A program made the translations under genes and the position numbers. From the NCBI RefSeq assembly GCF_019873825.1, contig NZ_CP068418.1, positions 1 to 64,000 on the forward strand: 64,000 nt of DNA, in the 5' to 3' direction. How positions within the stretch are numbered: position 1 is the stretch's first letter; every line of letters starts with the position of its first letter. Source of the DNA: Mycoplasma sp. E35C. Its GTDB lineage: Bacteria > Bacillota_I > Bacilli_A > Mycoplasmatales > Mycoplasmoidaceae. The notes below the pieces were generated by a model. That model made no database searches and was not told where the DNA came from. It saw nothing but the letters and a program-made list of their open reading frames with translations. Below are positions 43,697-54,784 of this stretch, in pieces.

Positions 43697-45642
43697 TGTT
43701 AGATATTGGTAAGATAAAAAAAATAAAAAGCACAAGCTTTAAAACCTTATCTTTTGTTGTTGCTTGATTGTTTGCTTTAAGCTTCATAGGAGTTTTTGGT
43801 TTTATTGTTTATCAATCAATTCCTGGATGACAAAGTTATGGTGAAAGCATTTTTAGATTAGAATTCAATTTAGTTGAACAAAAAGCTGGTGTTTGAAGTC
43901 CGTTAGCAGTTACATTATTTGTTACTTTTATATCGTTATTGATTGCTGCACCAATTGGTGTAAATACTGCGATATTTATCAAATTTAGGCTTAAAAAGAA
44001 GCTTGCAAGAGTATTTAGGATAGTAATTAATATTCTTGCTGGTATTCCTTCCGTTGTTTTTGGATTATTTGCTGCTAGTTCGTTAGGAAATGTAATTCAA
44101 TTAATCTTTAATACCAAAACATCATGAAATTTGATTACAGCAATAATAATGCTTACTTTCATGATTATTCCGACAATAGTGGCAATGAGCTACAATTCGT
44201 TAGAAAGTGTAAGTATTGATTTATTGTCTGCTTCTATTGCTCTGGGGACTACAAAAACTAAATCAATCTATAAAATCTTTAAAAAAGAAGCTAAAAACGG
44301 AATTTATGTTTCTTTATTAATTGGATTATCTCGTGCTATTAGTGAATCGATGGCATTAAACTTTATTCTGACATCACAAAATTACAACCTAATAAGTAAT
44401 AGTGATTTTGCTGAATTTATTCAATCAGGATTAAAGACAATCGGGGCAATTATTTCTTATAACTTTTTTGCTGAAAATGGATCAGAAAATTTAAGAAGTG
44501 TTTTATATTTATTTGGCTTAATTTTATTCATTTTTACGATATTAATTAACGTTTTTGTTTTATTTATCAACAGAAGTTCTACTAAAAAGAAATACCCATG
44601 AGTAATCAAAGTTGAAACATTTATTGCGAACATAATTTTATTTGTTCCCAATAAAATTTATGCATCATTTGCTTACTTAATTAACTTAAACAAAAGATCA
44701 TCTAATTTTTTTAAAACTCATAAAAACACAATAAGAACAAAAATCTACGATTTTTATCGCCTGTTTATTGAGTTTTTATGCGTTGGATTGTGCTTAGGAT
44801 TCATATTATGAATTCTTTTATACACATTCTATTATGGCGTGATAGCTATTTTCAGTCCAGATCAAACAATAACTTCTTTTGCAGCAGATTCAACTGGAAG
44901 AGCAACAGTTAACACATTAGTAATCATCTTTTTTGGTATCTTAATATCATTCCCAATATCATTATTAGTTGCAATCTATATTAATGAATATGCACGAAAT
45001 AAACGGTTAAAAACAATAATTTTATTCTTAATAGACGCATTGGGATCAACGCCATCAATCTTATTTGGGATTTTTGGATTAACCTTCTTTATTCAAACAT
45101 TAGGATTAGCTATTGGTGGTGCTTCATCTAACTCAATGATTGCTGGAATTTTAACAATTTCATTAGTTATTATCCCTTCATTTATTAGAATGTTACAACA
45201 AGCATTATCATCAGTGCCAAACTCAATTAGAGAAGCATCGTATGCATTGGGAATATCAAGATCAGAAACAATTTTAAAAATCATCTTGCCCCAAGTAACA
45301 GAAGAGATTTTAAGCAGCATTATCTTAACAATTTCACGTATTTTAGCTGAAACTGCACCACTTTATATTACTGCTGGGCTATCTTCTTCTAACCATTTCA
45401 GTTTAGGACTATGAGGACAAACATTAACCGTAAGAATATATGCTCAATTATTCTCAACATCAGCTAATGCTCAAAATGTTATGTTTGAAGCCGCCTTTAT
45501 GTCAATTATGTTGATATTCTTCTTTATATTGATAAGCAATCTGTTTATTCCTTATATCTTTAAAAACAAATATAAGATATCCATGTGGATGGATAAATTA
45601 AAGAAAAGAAAGAACAAAATTAGTGCTAATTATGAAAAATAA
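43696..45642 (+). CDS. pstA: Fused phosphate permease PstC-PstA
   Basis: A 648-residue membrane protein that contains two permease units in one chain. The first (about residues 20-290) carries a PstC-like EAA region ([18 protein letters not shown]), and the second (about 355-630) a PstA-like one ([20 protein letters not shown]). A basic linker of about 60 residues joins them. Most bacteria use separate pstC and pstA genes; the fusion is also found in relatives (MG411-like). TGA Trp codons throughout. It overlaps pstB by 11 nt. Confidence 0.9.
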
Positions 45643-46609
45643 AATAGATCCAAAAACAAAAGAATTGTATTTAAAAAAGAAAGCTGAATACAAAGAAAAA
45701 ATTAAGAATTTAATTGCTCAAAAAAAAGAAGTAATTAAATTAAATGATGAAGCAAAATTAGTCGAAATTACCGCAAAAATTAAACGTTATAAGATTTTAT
45801 ATAACAATAAAGATCCTAATTTAATTCACTTTAAAGAAGACTATAATTTTGACAATATTTTTGAAGTAGATAATTTTAATCTTTGATACAACAATGGCTC
45901 TAAACACGCTTTAAAAGATCTTAATGTCAATATTAAGAAAAATAAAGTTACAGCACTAATTGGACCGTCTGGTTGTGGTAAATCAACATTCATTCGTTCT
46001 TTAAACCGAATGCACGATTTAACTGATGGAATAATTAAAAAAGGAAGTATCTTTTTCTTATCTAAAAACATTTATTCTAAGACATTACCTGAATTAGAAT
46101 TAAGATCTAAGGTTGGAATGGTATTCCAAAAACCAACGCCTTTTTCTTTATCAATTTATGAAAATATTGCCTTTGCTTTAAAATCTCATGGAATGAAAAA
46201 TAAAGCAGAAATTGATCAAATTGTTAAAGAATCCTTAGAAGGAGCTGCTTTATGGGATGATGTAAAAGACATTTTATATCAATCAGCTCACGGATTATCA
46301 GGTGGTCAACAACAACGTTTATCAATTGCTAGAGCAATTGCTTTAAAACCTGATGTTTTATTAATGGACGAACCAACTTCTGCATTAGATCCAATTGCTA
46401 CAAATAAAATCGAAATCTTAATTCATAAACTTAAAAAAACATACTCAATTGTAATTGTTACCCACTCAATGGCGCAAGCACAAAGAGTTAGTGATGAAAC
46501 AATCTTTTTCTATGAAGGAAAAGTATTAGAACAAGGCACAACAAAACAGATCTTTACACAACCAAAAAACGAAAAAACAAAAGATTATATCAACGGTAGA
46601 ATCGGGTAA
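45632..46609 (+). CDS. pstB: Phosphate ABC transporter ATPase PstB
   Basis: A 325-residue ATPase. The first 75 residues are a Lys-rich helical extension, uncommon outside this group. The domain then has Walker [10 protein letters not shown] (about 111-119), signature [14 protein letters not shown], Walker [14 protein letters not shown] and the H-loop VTHSMAQ. I use the ATG at 45632; a GTG at 45623 is also in frame. TGA at 45884 encodes Trp. It powers phosphate uptake with the fused permease. Confidence 0.94.
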
Positions 46610-46613
46610 TAAG

Positions 46614-47300
46614 ATGTCAAGAAACTATAAATCATTAAAGTATTCAGAACAAGAATTAATTAATAAATTTTACGAATATATTGATCATGGAATTAAAATC
46701 CATGAGCATTTATTATTAGCTTTAAATAAGTATTTAAAAAAAGAAAATTACGAAGATATTTTGAATGAAATCTTTGAAATGGAAAAGATTTCAAACATTA
46801 AACAAGCTGACTTATTAGATGATTCAACTTGAATAATTTCAAAAGAACAACCACAAGCATCACACCTAAGATTTATCATTGCAATCATTTCATCATCAAA
46901 TGACATAGAACGTATTTGTGATTATGCTAATAATGTGGCTAAATTCTTAATGAAAAATAAGAATATATCTGATAAAAAACTAGAAGTTATTATTGATTTA
47001 CAACAAAGTGCATTGCAAAACTACATTGATGTAGTTAATCATCTTAAAGAAAACGAAGCAGAAGACACTTATAAGTTTGCTGACATCAGACAACAAGAGT
47101 TTGAATCTAAATACAAAAGATATTTAAAACAATTTAGACAATATGATTTAAATTCAGATGATGAATTGCAATTAAACCTATTAATTGACATGATCTTAAC
47201 AATCAAAAACATTGAAAGAATTAACGATCATTTAGTTAATATTATTGAATACTTTGTTTATATTAAAGAATCATCATTCTTTTTTGATAAAAAACTTTAA
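46614..47300 (+). CDS. phoU: Phosphate transport regulator PhoU
   Basis: A 228-residue all-helical protein with two PhoU repeats. PhoU modulates the Pst transporter; no PhoR/PhoB two-component pair is expected in a mycoplasma. The second repeat begins near residue 82 (PQASHLRFIIAIISSSNDIERI) and ends with DMILTIKNIERINDHLVNI, matching the family metal-binding E/D-rich pattern. The start lies 4 nt after pstB. Confidence 0.88.
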
Positions 47301-47320
47301 AATTTACGAGAAAAACAATA

Positions 47321-47351
47321 AAAAAAGTGTTGAACTAATCAACACTTTTTT
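47321..47351. terminator. Bidirectional terminator between phoU and the convergent membrane gene
   Basis: A 12-bp perfect stem (47321-47332 with 47340-47351) around a 7-nt loop, A-rich left and T-rich right. The TAG stop of the opposing gene falls in the loop at 47335-47337. Confidence 0.85.
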
Positions 47352-48243
47352 GTTTCCCGCTTCTTATAGTTAAAACTGAATATTTAATTTGTTTGTATCA
47401 ATCTTTAAAATTGATTTTATTTTTGTTTTCGTTTTTCATTCGAGGTTGAATTTTGTTGCGATAGATTTGTTGTAATCCGTAACGAATTCCTCAAAGTAAA
47501 TTGATTGCCACCATTGATAATGTGATACCAACTGGAACAACATCTCAATAACGATCACCTTTAAATCCTAAAATCTTAGCAACTGATTGATATTCGCCGC
47601 CAGGAGCTCAGTCAGTTGGGAGTAATCCTGTTGAGTTTCCTAAAATCTTAAGGTCTAAATTAATGCAAACTAATACATAAACTGAATAAGAACTTACAAA
47701 CATTCATTGGTGACCTAAGTCTTTTCAACTTCAGTTTGTTGTTCAACAAATCAACATTAAACCAACTGATGTTGTCATAACGTGCAACATGAAGTAAATT
47801 TGGTCATTTCCATCACCTAGGAAGATTCATTTTCATGCTGTTGCTGCATCTGTATTATATTGATTTGCTAATCTGAATAATTCACCGTATAAAGTAATTA
47901 ATCCGCCAAAAGTAGCAATTGGAGCGGCTGCTCTAACAAGTTTTTTATCTTTAATACTCATTAAAGCTAATCCACCAAAAATAGAGAAGAACGGGCAGAT
48001 ATCTAATAACAATAAACGTGAATGTCTTAATGAAACTCCTGTCGGGCTATTTTCTCATGAGTCGTTAAATCCAGGAATAACGAATTGAATTTGTCTTGCA
48101 AAAAACATGTAAAAGAACATTGCTGCTCCAACGACAAATCAAAATCAAAATTTATTTTCAAGTCGCTTAAAGTAAGCTGAAGATGCGATGACTGCTATAA
48201 ACCAAAGGCTTGTAACGATCATCAAAATGGTACCTAGTTGCAT
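47335..48243 (-). CDS. Trp-rich integral membrane protein, YwaF/TIGR02206-like
   Basis: A 302-residue membrane protein broken into short pieces unless TGA is Trp, so it is easily missed. It begins MQLGTILMIVTSLWFIAV at ATG 48243 and has about seven hydrophobic helices. RHSRLLLLDICPFFSIFGG and YFMLHVMTTSVGLML resemble the conserved His/Cys-Asp regions of the YwaF (TIGR02206) family, whose function is unknown. Its C-terminus is basic and ends inside the terminator. It reads divergently from the ribosomal operon, so the 48.24-48.38 kb gap should hold its promoter; I could not choose one. Confidence 0.72.
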
Positions 48244-48384
48244 TTTGACTATTTTTAATATTAATTATTATCCTTATTTTATATTTAAGGATTTATAGAC
48301 AAATAAAATCTCTATATTTAAACTATGTTATTATAGCCATTTATTTTTAAATTAAAAGTAAAAGACTAAAATAAATTTATCTGT

Positions 48385-48490
48385 TATAATATACGAGTTA
48401 AGCTTCTGGAAAGATTGCTGATACACCATAAACTGTTGTCCAGTATCAGGTAACTTTTCTTGAGCGTTATATAAATTAAAATATAAGGCA
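48385..48490 (+). promoter_or_regulatory. Promoter and structured leader of the S10-spc operon
   Basis: An extended -10 (TGTTATAAT, hexamer at 48385-48390) opens the 12-kb ribosomal operon, giving a leader of about 98 nt. The leader contains a 7-bp stem (48418-48424 with 48443-48449, 18-nt loop). An AAGG at 48485-48488 may be the rpsJ ribosome-binding site. In other bacteria this leader can be a target of L4 control; whether that applies here is unknown. Confidence 0.6.
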
Positions 48491-48494
48491 ACAA

Positions 48495-48797
48495 ATGAAA
48501 GAAATAAGAATTAAACTAAAATCTTATGACAGCAGATTGTTAGACCAATCAGCTAAAAAGATTTTTGAAATCGTAAAAGAAACAGGATCAAAACTTTCTG
48601 GTCCAATCCCATTACCAACTAAAAAAGAAGTATTTACAATTATTCGTTCTCCACACGTTGATAAAGCTTCAAGAGAACAATTCGAAAGAAGAACTCACAA
48701 GCGTTTAATCATCATTAAAGATCTTAAGGACGAGACAATTCAAAAACTAAAACGTTTTGTAATTCCTTCTGGTGTTGAACTACGTATTTATTTATAA
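48495..48797 (+). CDS. rpsJ: 30S ribosomal protein S10
   Basis: 100 residues, standard length. Family landmarks are the SGPIPLPTK loop, [13 protein letters not shown] and the C-terminal [11 protein letters not shown]10 is in the 30S head and also pairs with NusB in antitermination. First gene of the operon; rplC follows after 18 nt with a strong AGAGGAG. Confidence 0.97.
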   Translation: MKEIRIKLKSYDSRLLDQSAKKIFEIVKETGSKLSGPIPLPTKKEVFTIIRSPHVDKASREQFERRTHKRLIIIKDLKDETIQKLKRFVIPSGVELRIYL

Positions 48798-48815
48798 AGA
48801 GGAGAATAATCAATA

Positions 48816-49526
48816 ATGAAAGGAATATTCGGAACTAAAGTTGGAATGACTCAGGTGTTCGAAGAAAATGGACGTCTGATTCCTGTTACTGTAGTAAAGG
48901 TTGAACCTAACCAAGTAATTAGCGTTAAAACAAAAGAAAAAGATGGATATGACGCAATCCAACTTGGATTTAATGAAACTCACGAAAAGAACCTAAACAA
49001 ACCACAATTAGGTCAATTCAAAAAAGCCAACACAAATAATTACAAATACCTAGAAGAAATTCGCGGCATGGTTGGACACAATGTTGGAGACTTACTAAAA
49101 GTTGAAGACTTATTCCAACAAGGTCAAGTAGTTGATGTTCAAGCAAAAACTAAAGGTCGTGGATTTACTGGTGCTATTAAGCGTTGAAACTTCAAGATCG
49201 GTTCTAAGGGACACGGTGCTGGATACCCACACAGATTCCAAGGTTCAGTTCAAGCTGGTCGTGGGGGGTCACAAGCACAAAGAGTTATGAAAGGTAAAAA
49301 GATGTCAGGGCACTACGGTCATGAACTTGTTACAATTCAAAACTTATCAATCGTTGGTTTCTTACCAGAAGTAAATTCAGTAATGATCTCAGGAGCAATC
49401 CCAGGTCCAAACAATGCAAAAGTAAGAATCTCAACTTCAAAGAAAAACCCAAACAAAGTTATTTCTTACAAATTATTAATGAACAAAGCTGCTAGCAAAC
49501 CAGCTGCAGAACAAACACAAGAATAA
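48816..49526 (+). CDS. rplC: 50S ribosomal protein L3
   Basis: 236 residues, with the typical start MKGIFGTKVGMTQVFEENG and the loop GHYGHELVTIQNL that reaches toward the peptidyl-transferase centre. TGA at 49185 is Trp (AIKRWNF). The C-terminus has a short Ala/Glu-rich tail. L3 is one of the assembly-initiating proteins of the large subunit. A Shine-Dalgarno GAGGAG precedes the ATG by 12 nt. Confidence 0.97.
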
Positions 49527-49552
49527 TTTCAATTTAAGGAAAGTACAATAAG

Positions 49553-50182
49553 ATGTCTAAAATAAAATTATTCGATTTATCTGGTAATGTACAAGAAGAA
49601 ATCGATCTAAATCAAAAACTTCTTGTCAGCGAAGTGCACAAGCAAGCAATCTTTGATGCAATCTTAGCTGAAAACTTATCACAAATCCAAGGAACCCACT
49701 CAACTCTTAAAAAAGGTGAAGTAAGTGGGGGTGGTAAAAAACCTTACCAACAAAAACACACTGGTCGTGCTAGACAAGGTTCGATTCGTAACCCTCACTA
49801 TGTAGGTGGTGGTATTGCGTTTGGTCCTAAACCAACTAGAAACTACAAAATCAAAGTTAATAAAAAAGTAAGTTCATTAGCTTTCAAATCAGCTATTACT
49901 TCAAAAGTTAATAACCAAGAATTATTAGGTCTAGTTGATGCTATCAAGCAAGACAAACCAAGTACAAAAGCAATTTCAGCTTTATTAAAGAAATTAAACC
50001 TTAACAAAAAAGTATTAATCGTTGCTTTTGAAAAGAACGAAAACCTTGAAAAATCAAGTGCTAACTTACCAAATGTTTCATACAAATTATGAAACCAAGT
50101 ATCAGTAAGAGATTTAATTAACGCAAATTGCGTATTAGCACAGAAAAGCGCAATTAACAATTGAGTTGAAAGGCTGAACTAA
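49553..50182 (+). CDS. rplD: 50S ribosomal protein L4
   Basis: 209 residues. The tunnel-lining loop KPYQQKHTGRARQGS near residues 63-77 is conserved, and the C-terminal globular part follows the family. TGA codons at 50090 and 50162 encode Trp, so standard code would cut the protein at 179 residues. In E. coli L4 represses its own operon; no evidence either way here. Confidence 0.96.
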
Positions 50183-50184
50183 TC

Positions 50185-50505
50185 ATGCAAATTACAGACG
50201 TACTTATTAAACCAGTGCTTACTGAAAAGACTTACAATGACTTAATGTCAGAACCTAAGAAATACACTTTTCTAGTAAATCCAAAAGCTAACAAACATTA
50301 CATTAAACAAGCTTTTCAAGCGATCTATGGAGTAACTCCAACTGCTGTTAATACAAAAACTAAAAAACCAGCAAGAATTCGCACAGGAACACAAAAACCA
50401 GGTTATTCACGTTTAGAAAAAATTGCTATCATCACAGTTCCATTTGGAGTTGAAGTGGCAATCACTGGTGAGAAACAAGAAACCAAAGAAGAAGCTAAAA
50501 AATAA
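50185..50505 (+). CDS. rplW: 50S ribosomal protein L23
   Basis: 106 residues beginning MQITDVLIKPVLTEKTY, the family signature, and containing the flexible loop with TKTKKPARIRTGTQKPG. L23 sits at the tunnel exit and docks trigger factor and SRP. It starts 2 nt after rplD. Confidence 0.96.
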   Translation: MQITDVLIKPVLTEKTYNDLMSEPKKYTFLVNPKANKHYIKQAFQAIYGVTPTAVNTKTKKPARIRTGTQKPGYSRLEKIAIITVPFGVEVAITGEKQETKEEAKK

Positions 50506-50543
50506 TTATCAGGCGCAAAGCAGAAGGAAATAAATAAGCAGTT

Positions 50544-51395
50544 ATGCCGATTAAAAAAATAACAAACAGATCAAACAGTGGGATTCACCACAAGATCGCA
50601 ATTGACTATAAAAAAGTCTTAACTACTGATTCTCCTCTAAAATCTTTAATCGCTAAGAAAAAGAAAAATTCAGGAAGAAACAACCAAGGTAAAATTACTG
50701 TAAGACACCGAGGTGGTGGTTCTAAAAGAAAATACAGAATTATTGATTTTAAGAGAAACCTACACGATAACAAAATCGGAACAATTAAATCAATTGAATA
50801 CGATCCAAACAGAAGTGCTTTCATTTCATTAGTAGCATACGAAAACGGATATAAATCTTATATCCTAGCTCCTGATGGTATTAAAGTTGGTGATAAGATC
50901 GTTTCATCTTCAGAAGCTGTTGATATCAAGATTGGTAACTGTATGCCTCTTGAATTCATTCCTGAAGGTTCAATGGTTCACAACATCGAAATGACACCTA
51001 AAAAAGGTGGTCAAATTGCTAGAAGTGCTGGAACTTACGCACAAATCTTAGGTAATGATGAAACTGGTAAATACATCATTCTTAAATTATCATCTGGTGA
51101 AACTAGAAAATTCTTAAAGAATTGTCGTGCTGTTGTTGGTATCGTTTCAAACCAAGATCACAACCTTGTATTACTAGGTAAAGCAGGTACTAGCAGACAC
51201 AAAGGGATTAGACCGACAGTTCGTGGTTCTGCCATGAACCCTAACGATCACCCTCACGGTGGTGGTGAAGGTCGTAGCCCAGTTGGTCGTGATGCTCCAA
51301 GAACTCCATGAGGTAAAAGACACATGGGTGTTAAGACCAGAAACAATAAGAAATCATCTACAAATTTAATTATTCGTAGAAGAAACTCAAAATAG
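50544..51395 (+). CDS. rplB: 50S ribosomal protein L2
   Basis: 283 residues, the usual size. The conserved [19 protein letters not shown] loop near residues 231-249 contains the His important for peptidyl transfer. TGA at 51309 is Trp (RTPWGKRHMG). A Lys/Arg-rich C-terminus ends IIRRRNSK. Binds 23S domain IV and bridges the subunits. Confidence 0.97.
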
Positions 51396-51419
51396 ACAAA
51401 TGAAAGGCTTAATTAATTA

Positions 51420-51683
51420 ATGTCACGTAGTTCTAAAAAGGGTGCGTATGTTGAAGCTAGCTTACTAAAAAAAGTAACTGAAATGAACGCACAACAAAAA
51501 AAGAAAATTATTAAAACTTGATCTAGAAGAAGTACGATTTTCCCTGATTTTGTCGGTCATACTTTTGCAGTTCATAATGGTAAAAAATTCATCAATGTTT
51601 ATGTAACTGAAGATATGGTAGGTCATAAGTTAGGTGAATTCTCTCCAACAAGAACATTTAAAGGACACAGTTCTAACAGATAG
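51420..51683 (+). CDS. rpsS: 30S ribosomal protein S19
   Basis: 87 residues. A TGA Trp (KTWSRRST) lies in the middle, which hides the gene in standard code. The family tail [16 protein letters not shown] is complete. S19 forms part of the 30S head beside S13. ATG at 51420. Confidence 0.96.
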
Positions 51684-51697
51684 GAGCATAATTAAAA

Positions 51698-52132
51698 ATG
51701 ATCGCTATTGCAAGACAAAACAGGGTTCGTATCTCACCCCAAAAAGCACGCTTAGTTTGTCAATTGATTAAGAATAAATCAATTATTGAAGCGCAAAACA
51801 TCTTAGTTAATACTGATAAAAAAGGTGCTCGTATCATCTTAAAATTACTTAACTCAGTAATTGCTAATGCTACAAACAACCACGCAATGTTAGCTGATAA
51901 ACTTTATGTTTATGAAGTAGTAGCAAACCAAGGTCCAACCCTTAAAAGAACTTTACCAAGAGCTAAGGGTTCAGCTGATATGATCAGAAAACGATCAACT
52001 AATTTCGTAATCAAACTATCAGATGATAAAAATGAACGTAAATTAGAAGTAGAAGCAATTAAAAACAGACTTAAAAAACGTGTTGCTGGACAAAACAAAC
52101 ACAAGCAATCAGTTAGCGGAGACAAAAAATAA
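51698..52132 (+). CDS. rplV: 50S ribosomal protein L22
   Basis: 144 residues, somewhat longer than the usual 110. The core has ARQNRVRISPQKARLV, the hairpin that lines the exit tunnel (RAKGSADMIRKRS) and then a basic C-terminal extension of about 30 residues (KNRLKKRVAGQNKHKQ). Extended L22 proteins are known in the M. pneumoniae group. Confidence 0.95.
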   Translation: MIAIARQNRVRISPQKARLVCQLIKNKSIIEAQNILVNTDKKGARIILKLLNSVIANATNNHAMLADKLYVYEVVANQGPTLKRTLPRAKGSADMIRKRSTNFVIKLSDDKNERKLEVEAIKNRLKKRVAGQNKHKQSVSGDKK

Positions 52133-52134
52133 AT

Positions 52135-52911
52135 ATGGGTCAAAAAGTAAACTCAAACGGTCTTAGATTTGGGATTAATAAGAACTGACAATCTCGTTGA
52201 GTAGCTAAAACAAACCAACAAACAGGTGATTGAATTGTTCAAGATGAAAAAGTAAGAAATTACTTATTCCAAAAATACCACAATGCTTACATTTCTAACA
52301 TTGAAATTGAAAGAACACAAACTTCAATTCGTGTATTCATCTATGCTTCTCAACCAGGTATTGTTTTAGGTAAAGAAGCTGCTAACATCAAAACCATCGT
52401 ATTAGCAATTAATAAAATTGTTGGTCGTAAGATTAAAGTTGATGTTGATGTGCTTGAAGTTGGTAACCCAGCATTAAGTGCGAAAGTAGTAGCTAGAGAA
52501 CTAGCTGATGCTATCCAAAACAGAACACCATTAAGAACTGCAATGCGTCAAGCACTTAAACGTGTTCTTAAATCTGGTGGTAAAGGAATTAAAGTATTAG
52601 TTTCAGGGCGATTAAACGGGGTTGAAATTGCTCGTGACAAAATGTACATCGAAGGAAACATGCCACTATCTACTTTAAGAAGTGATATTGACTACGCACT
52701 AGAAGAAGCTCACATGTCTTATGGTGTAATCGGTGTTAAGGTGTGAATTAACCGTGGTGAAATCTTTGGAAAAGATTTCTACAAAAAACAAATCCACATC
52801 ATTAAACCAAAAGGTAGTGATTTTGATCACAAGAGAAGACACTTTAACAAATCAAGAGATCAAAAACACAAACAACAAAAACCTCAACAAAACCAACCCG
52901 CTAAGGAGTAA
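52135..52911 (+). CDS. rpsC: 30S ribosomal protein S3
   Basis: 258 residues starting [18 protein letters not shown] 2 nt after rplV. The first third contains four TGA Trp codons and the KH domain; the KH loop reads LGKEAANI. The C-terminal domain has [16 protein letters not shown] and [10 protein letters not shown]. The tail is Gln/His/Lys-rich. S3 lines the mRNA entry channel. Confidence 0.96.
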
Positions 52912-52916
52912 GTGAC

Positions 52917-53333
52917 ATGTTACAACCGAAACGTACTAAATACAGAAAGCCTCATAATGTAAGTTATGAAGGAAAAGCTAAAGGTAATTCTTATGTTGCT
53001 TTTGGTGAATACGGAATCATGGCGACTAGTGGTGCTTGAATTGATTCACGTCAAATTGAAAGTGCTCGTATCGCGATTTCAAAACACCTTGGTAAAACTG
53101 GTAAGATGTGAATTAGAATCTTCCCACACATGTCTAAAACCAAAAAACCATTAGAGGTGAGAATGGGTTCAGGGAAAGGTAACCCAGAATTCTGAGTGGC
53201 TGTTGTCAAACAAGGAACTGTTATGTTTGAAGTAGCTAACCTACCAGTAGCACAAATGAAAGAAGCTTTAACAAGAGCTGGTCATAAATTAGGTGTTACA
53301 TGAAAAATTGTTGCTAGAGAAGGGGTTCAATAA
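52917..53333 (+). CDS. rplP: 50S ribosomal protein L16
   Basis: 138 residues with family landmarks [19 protein letters not shown]-like [12 protein letters not shown], and [19 protein letters not shown] Trp codons at 53038, 53107 and 53192 break it in standard code. L16 helps organise the A-site tRNA region. Its stop overlaps rpmC by one base. Confidence 0.96.
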
Positions 53334-53791
53334 TGAACAAAGAACTTAGAGCAAAAACCAACGAAGAACTAATTCAATTAGTAACTCAACTTAAAGGTCG
53401 TTTATTAGAGTACCGCTTTAAATTAGCTCAAGGTGAATTAGATAAAACTCACATCATTAAAGAAACAAGACAAACATTAGCACGTGTGCTAACAATCTTA
53501 ACTGAGCGTGATGTTAAAGTTAATATTAATGCGATGGTTTCAAGTTTTGTTAAAGAAAAAAACAAACAAAATGAAATCAAAGAATCATTAAAGAAACTTA
53601 AAGAACTAAAAACCCAAAAAGCTAAGCAAAACAAAGAAAAACGTTTAGCTAATGCTGAAAAAGTTAAAGCTGCTCCAAAACCAGAACCAAAAGCTAAGAA
53701 AGTAAGAGCAACTAAAAAAGCTGAAGCAGTAACTAAAAACACACCAAAAGATAAAAAACAAATTAAAGCTAAATCAAAGAAAAAAGGATAG
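53333..53791 (+). CDS. rpmC: 50S ribosomal protein L29 with C-terminal extension
   Basis: 152 residues, more than twice the usual 60-70. Residues 1-66 are a normal L29 (KELRAKTNEEL, LLEYRFKLAQGEL, ARVLTILTER). The rest, about 85 residues, is Lys/Ala/Glu-rich, probably helical then disordered. Extended L29 is also found in M. pneumoniae. L29 sits beside L23 at the tunnel exit, so the tail could reach membrane or nascent-chain factors. Confidence 0.94.
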   Translation: MNKELRAKTNEELIQLVTQLKGRLLEYRFKLAQGELDKTHIIKETRQTLARVLTILTERDVKVNINAMVSSFVKEKNKQNEIKESLKKLKELKTQKAKQNKEKRLANAEKVKAAPKPEPKAKKVRATKKAEAVTKNTPKDKKQIKAKSKKKG

Positions 53792-53794
53792 AAT

Positions 53795-54049
53795 ATGCGT
53801 AATTCAAGAAAAGTCTTAATGGGTGTAGTTGTAAGTGATAAAATGCAAAAAACTGCAACAGTAAAGGTTGAATCAAAAAATCAACACCCACTTTATCACA
53901 AGTTAGTGATTTCACACAAAAAATACCACGTTCATAACGATGGTGAAAATGTAGCCAAAGTTGGTGATAAAGTTTTAATTATGGAAACTCGTCCTTTATC
54001 AGCAACAAAACGTTGAAGAATTTCAAAAATTCTAGAACGTGCTAAATAG
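53795..54049 (+). CDS. rpsQ: 30S ribosomal protein S17
   Basis: 84 residues; starts [17 protein letters not shown] with the family KTATVKVE and the later [11 protein letters not shown] (TGA Trp at 54014). S17 binds 16S helix 11 early in assembly. rplN follows with an AGGAG. Confidence 0.95.
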
Positions 54050-54070
54050 TTTAACAGGAGAATTCAACTT

Positions 54071-54445
54071 ATGATTCAATTTATGACAAGACTAAACGTG
54101 GCTGATAATACCGGTGCACGCGAAGTTGGAGTAATTAAAGTTTTAAATGGTTCTAAAAGAAGATACGCTTCTGTTGGCGACATTGTAGTAGTTTCAGTTA
54201 AAGACGCAATTCCATCAGGTACAGTAAAAAAAGGTCAAGTTTTATTTGCTGTAATTGTTAGAACTAAAAAAGGTGCTCAAAGAAAAGACGGAACTCACCT
54301 TTCATTTGATGATAATGCTTGTGTGATCATCAAAAACCGTGAGGATTTCACCCCAAGAGGAACTCGGATTTTTGGTCCAGTAGCACGTGAATTACGTGAA
54401 AAAGGTTTCAACCGTATCGTTTCTTTAGCGAGTGAAGTTTTATAG
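54071..54445 (+). CDS. rplN: 50S ribosomal protein L14
   Basis: 124 residues, typical. The L14 signature includes [19 protein letters not shown] at the start and [18 protein letters not shown] near the end. L14 contacts 16S helix 14 across the subunit interface and is the site where RsfS binds to silence ribosomes. Confidence 0.97.
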   Translation: MIQFMTRLNVADNTGAREVGVIKVLNGSKRRYASVGDIVVVSVKDAIPSGTVKKGQVLFAVIVRTKKGAQRKDGTHLSFDDNACVIIKNREDFTPRGTRIFGPVARELREKGFNRIVSLASEVL

Positions 54446-54454
54446 GAGTTAAAG

Positions 54455-54784
54455 ATGCAAAGAATCAAAAAAGGTGATAAGGTTGTTGTAATTGCTGGTA
54501 AGCACAAACAAAAATCAGGAATTGTCTTACAAGTATTTATTAAAGAACAACGTGCAATTGTTGAAGGTATCAACATGGTAAAACGCCATGCTAAACAAGA
54601 TGCTCAAAACCAAAAAGGTGGAATTATTGAAAAAGAAGCACCAATCCACTTATCTAACTTGGCTTTATTAGACCTTAAAGCTAAAGAAGTTAAAGCAACT
54701 AAAGTTAAGTATGGAATCGATCCAAAAACAAATAGAAAAGTTCGATTATCTCGTAAAACAAATAATCTTGTAGGTGGTCAATAA
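54455..54784 (+). CDS. rplX: 50S ribosomal protein L24
   Basis: 109 residues with an N-terminal KOW motif ([19 protein letters not shown]) and the conserved GINMVKRH. An assembly-initiating protein near the tunnel exit. Its TAA overlaps the rplE ATG by one base. Confidence 0.96.
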   Translation: MQRIKKGDKVVVIAGKHKQKSGIVLQVFIKEQRAIVEGINMVKRHAKQDAQNQKGGIIEKEAPIHLSNLALLDLKAKEVKATKVKYGIDPKTNRKVRLSRKTNNLVGGQ

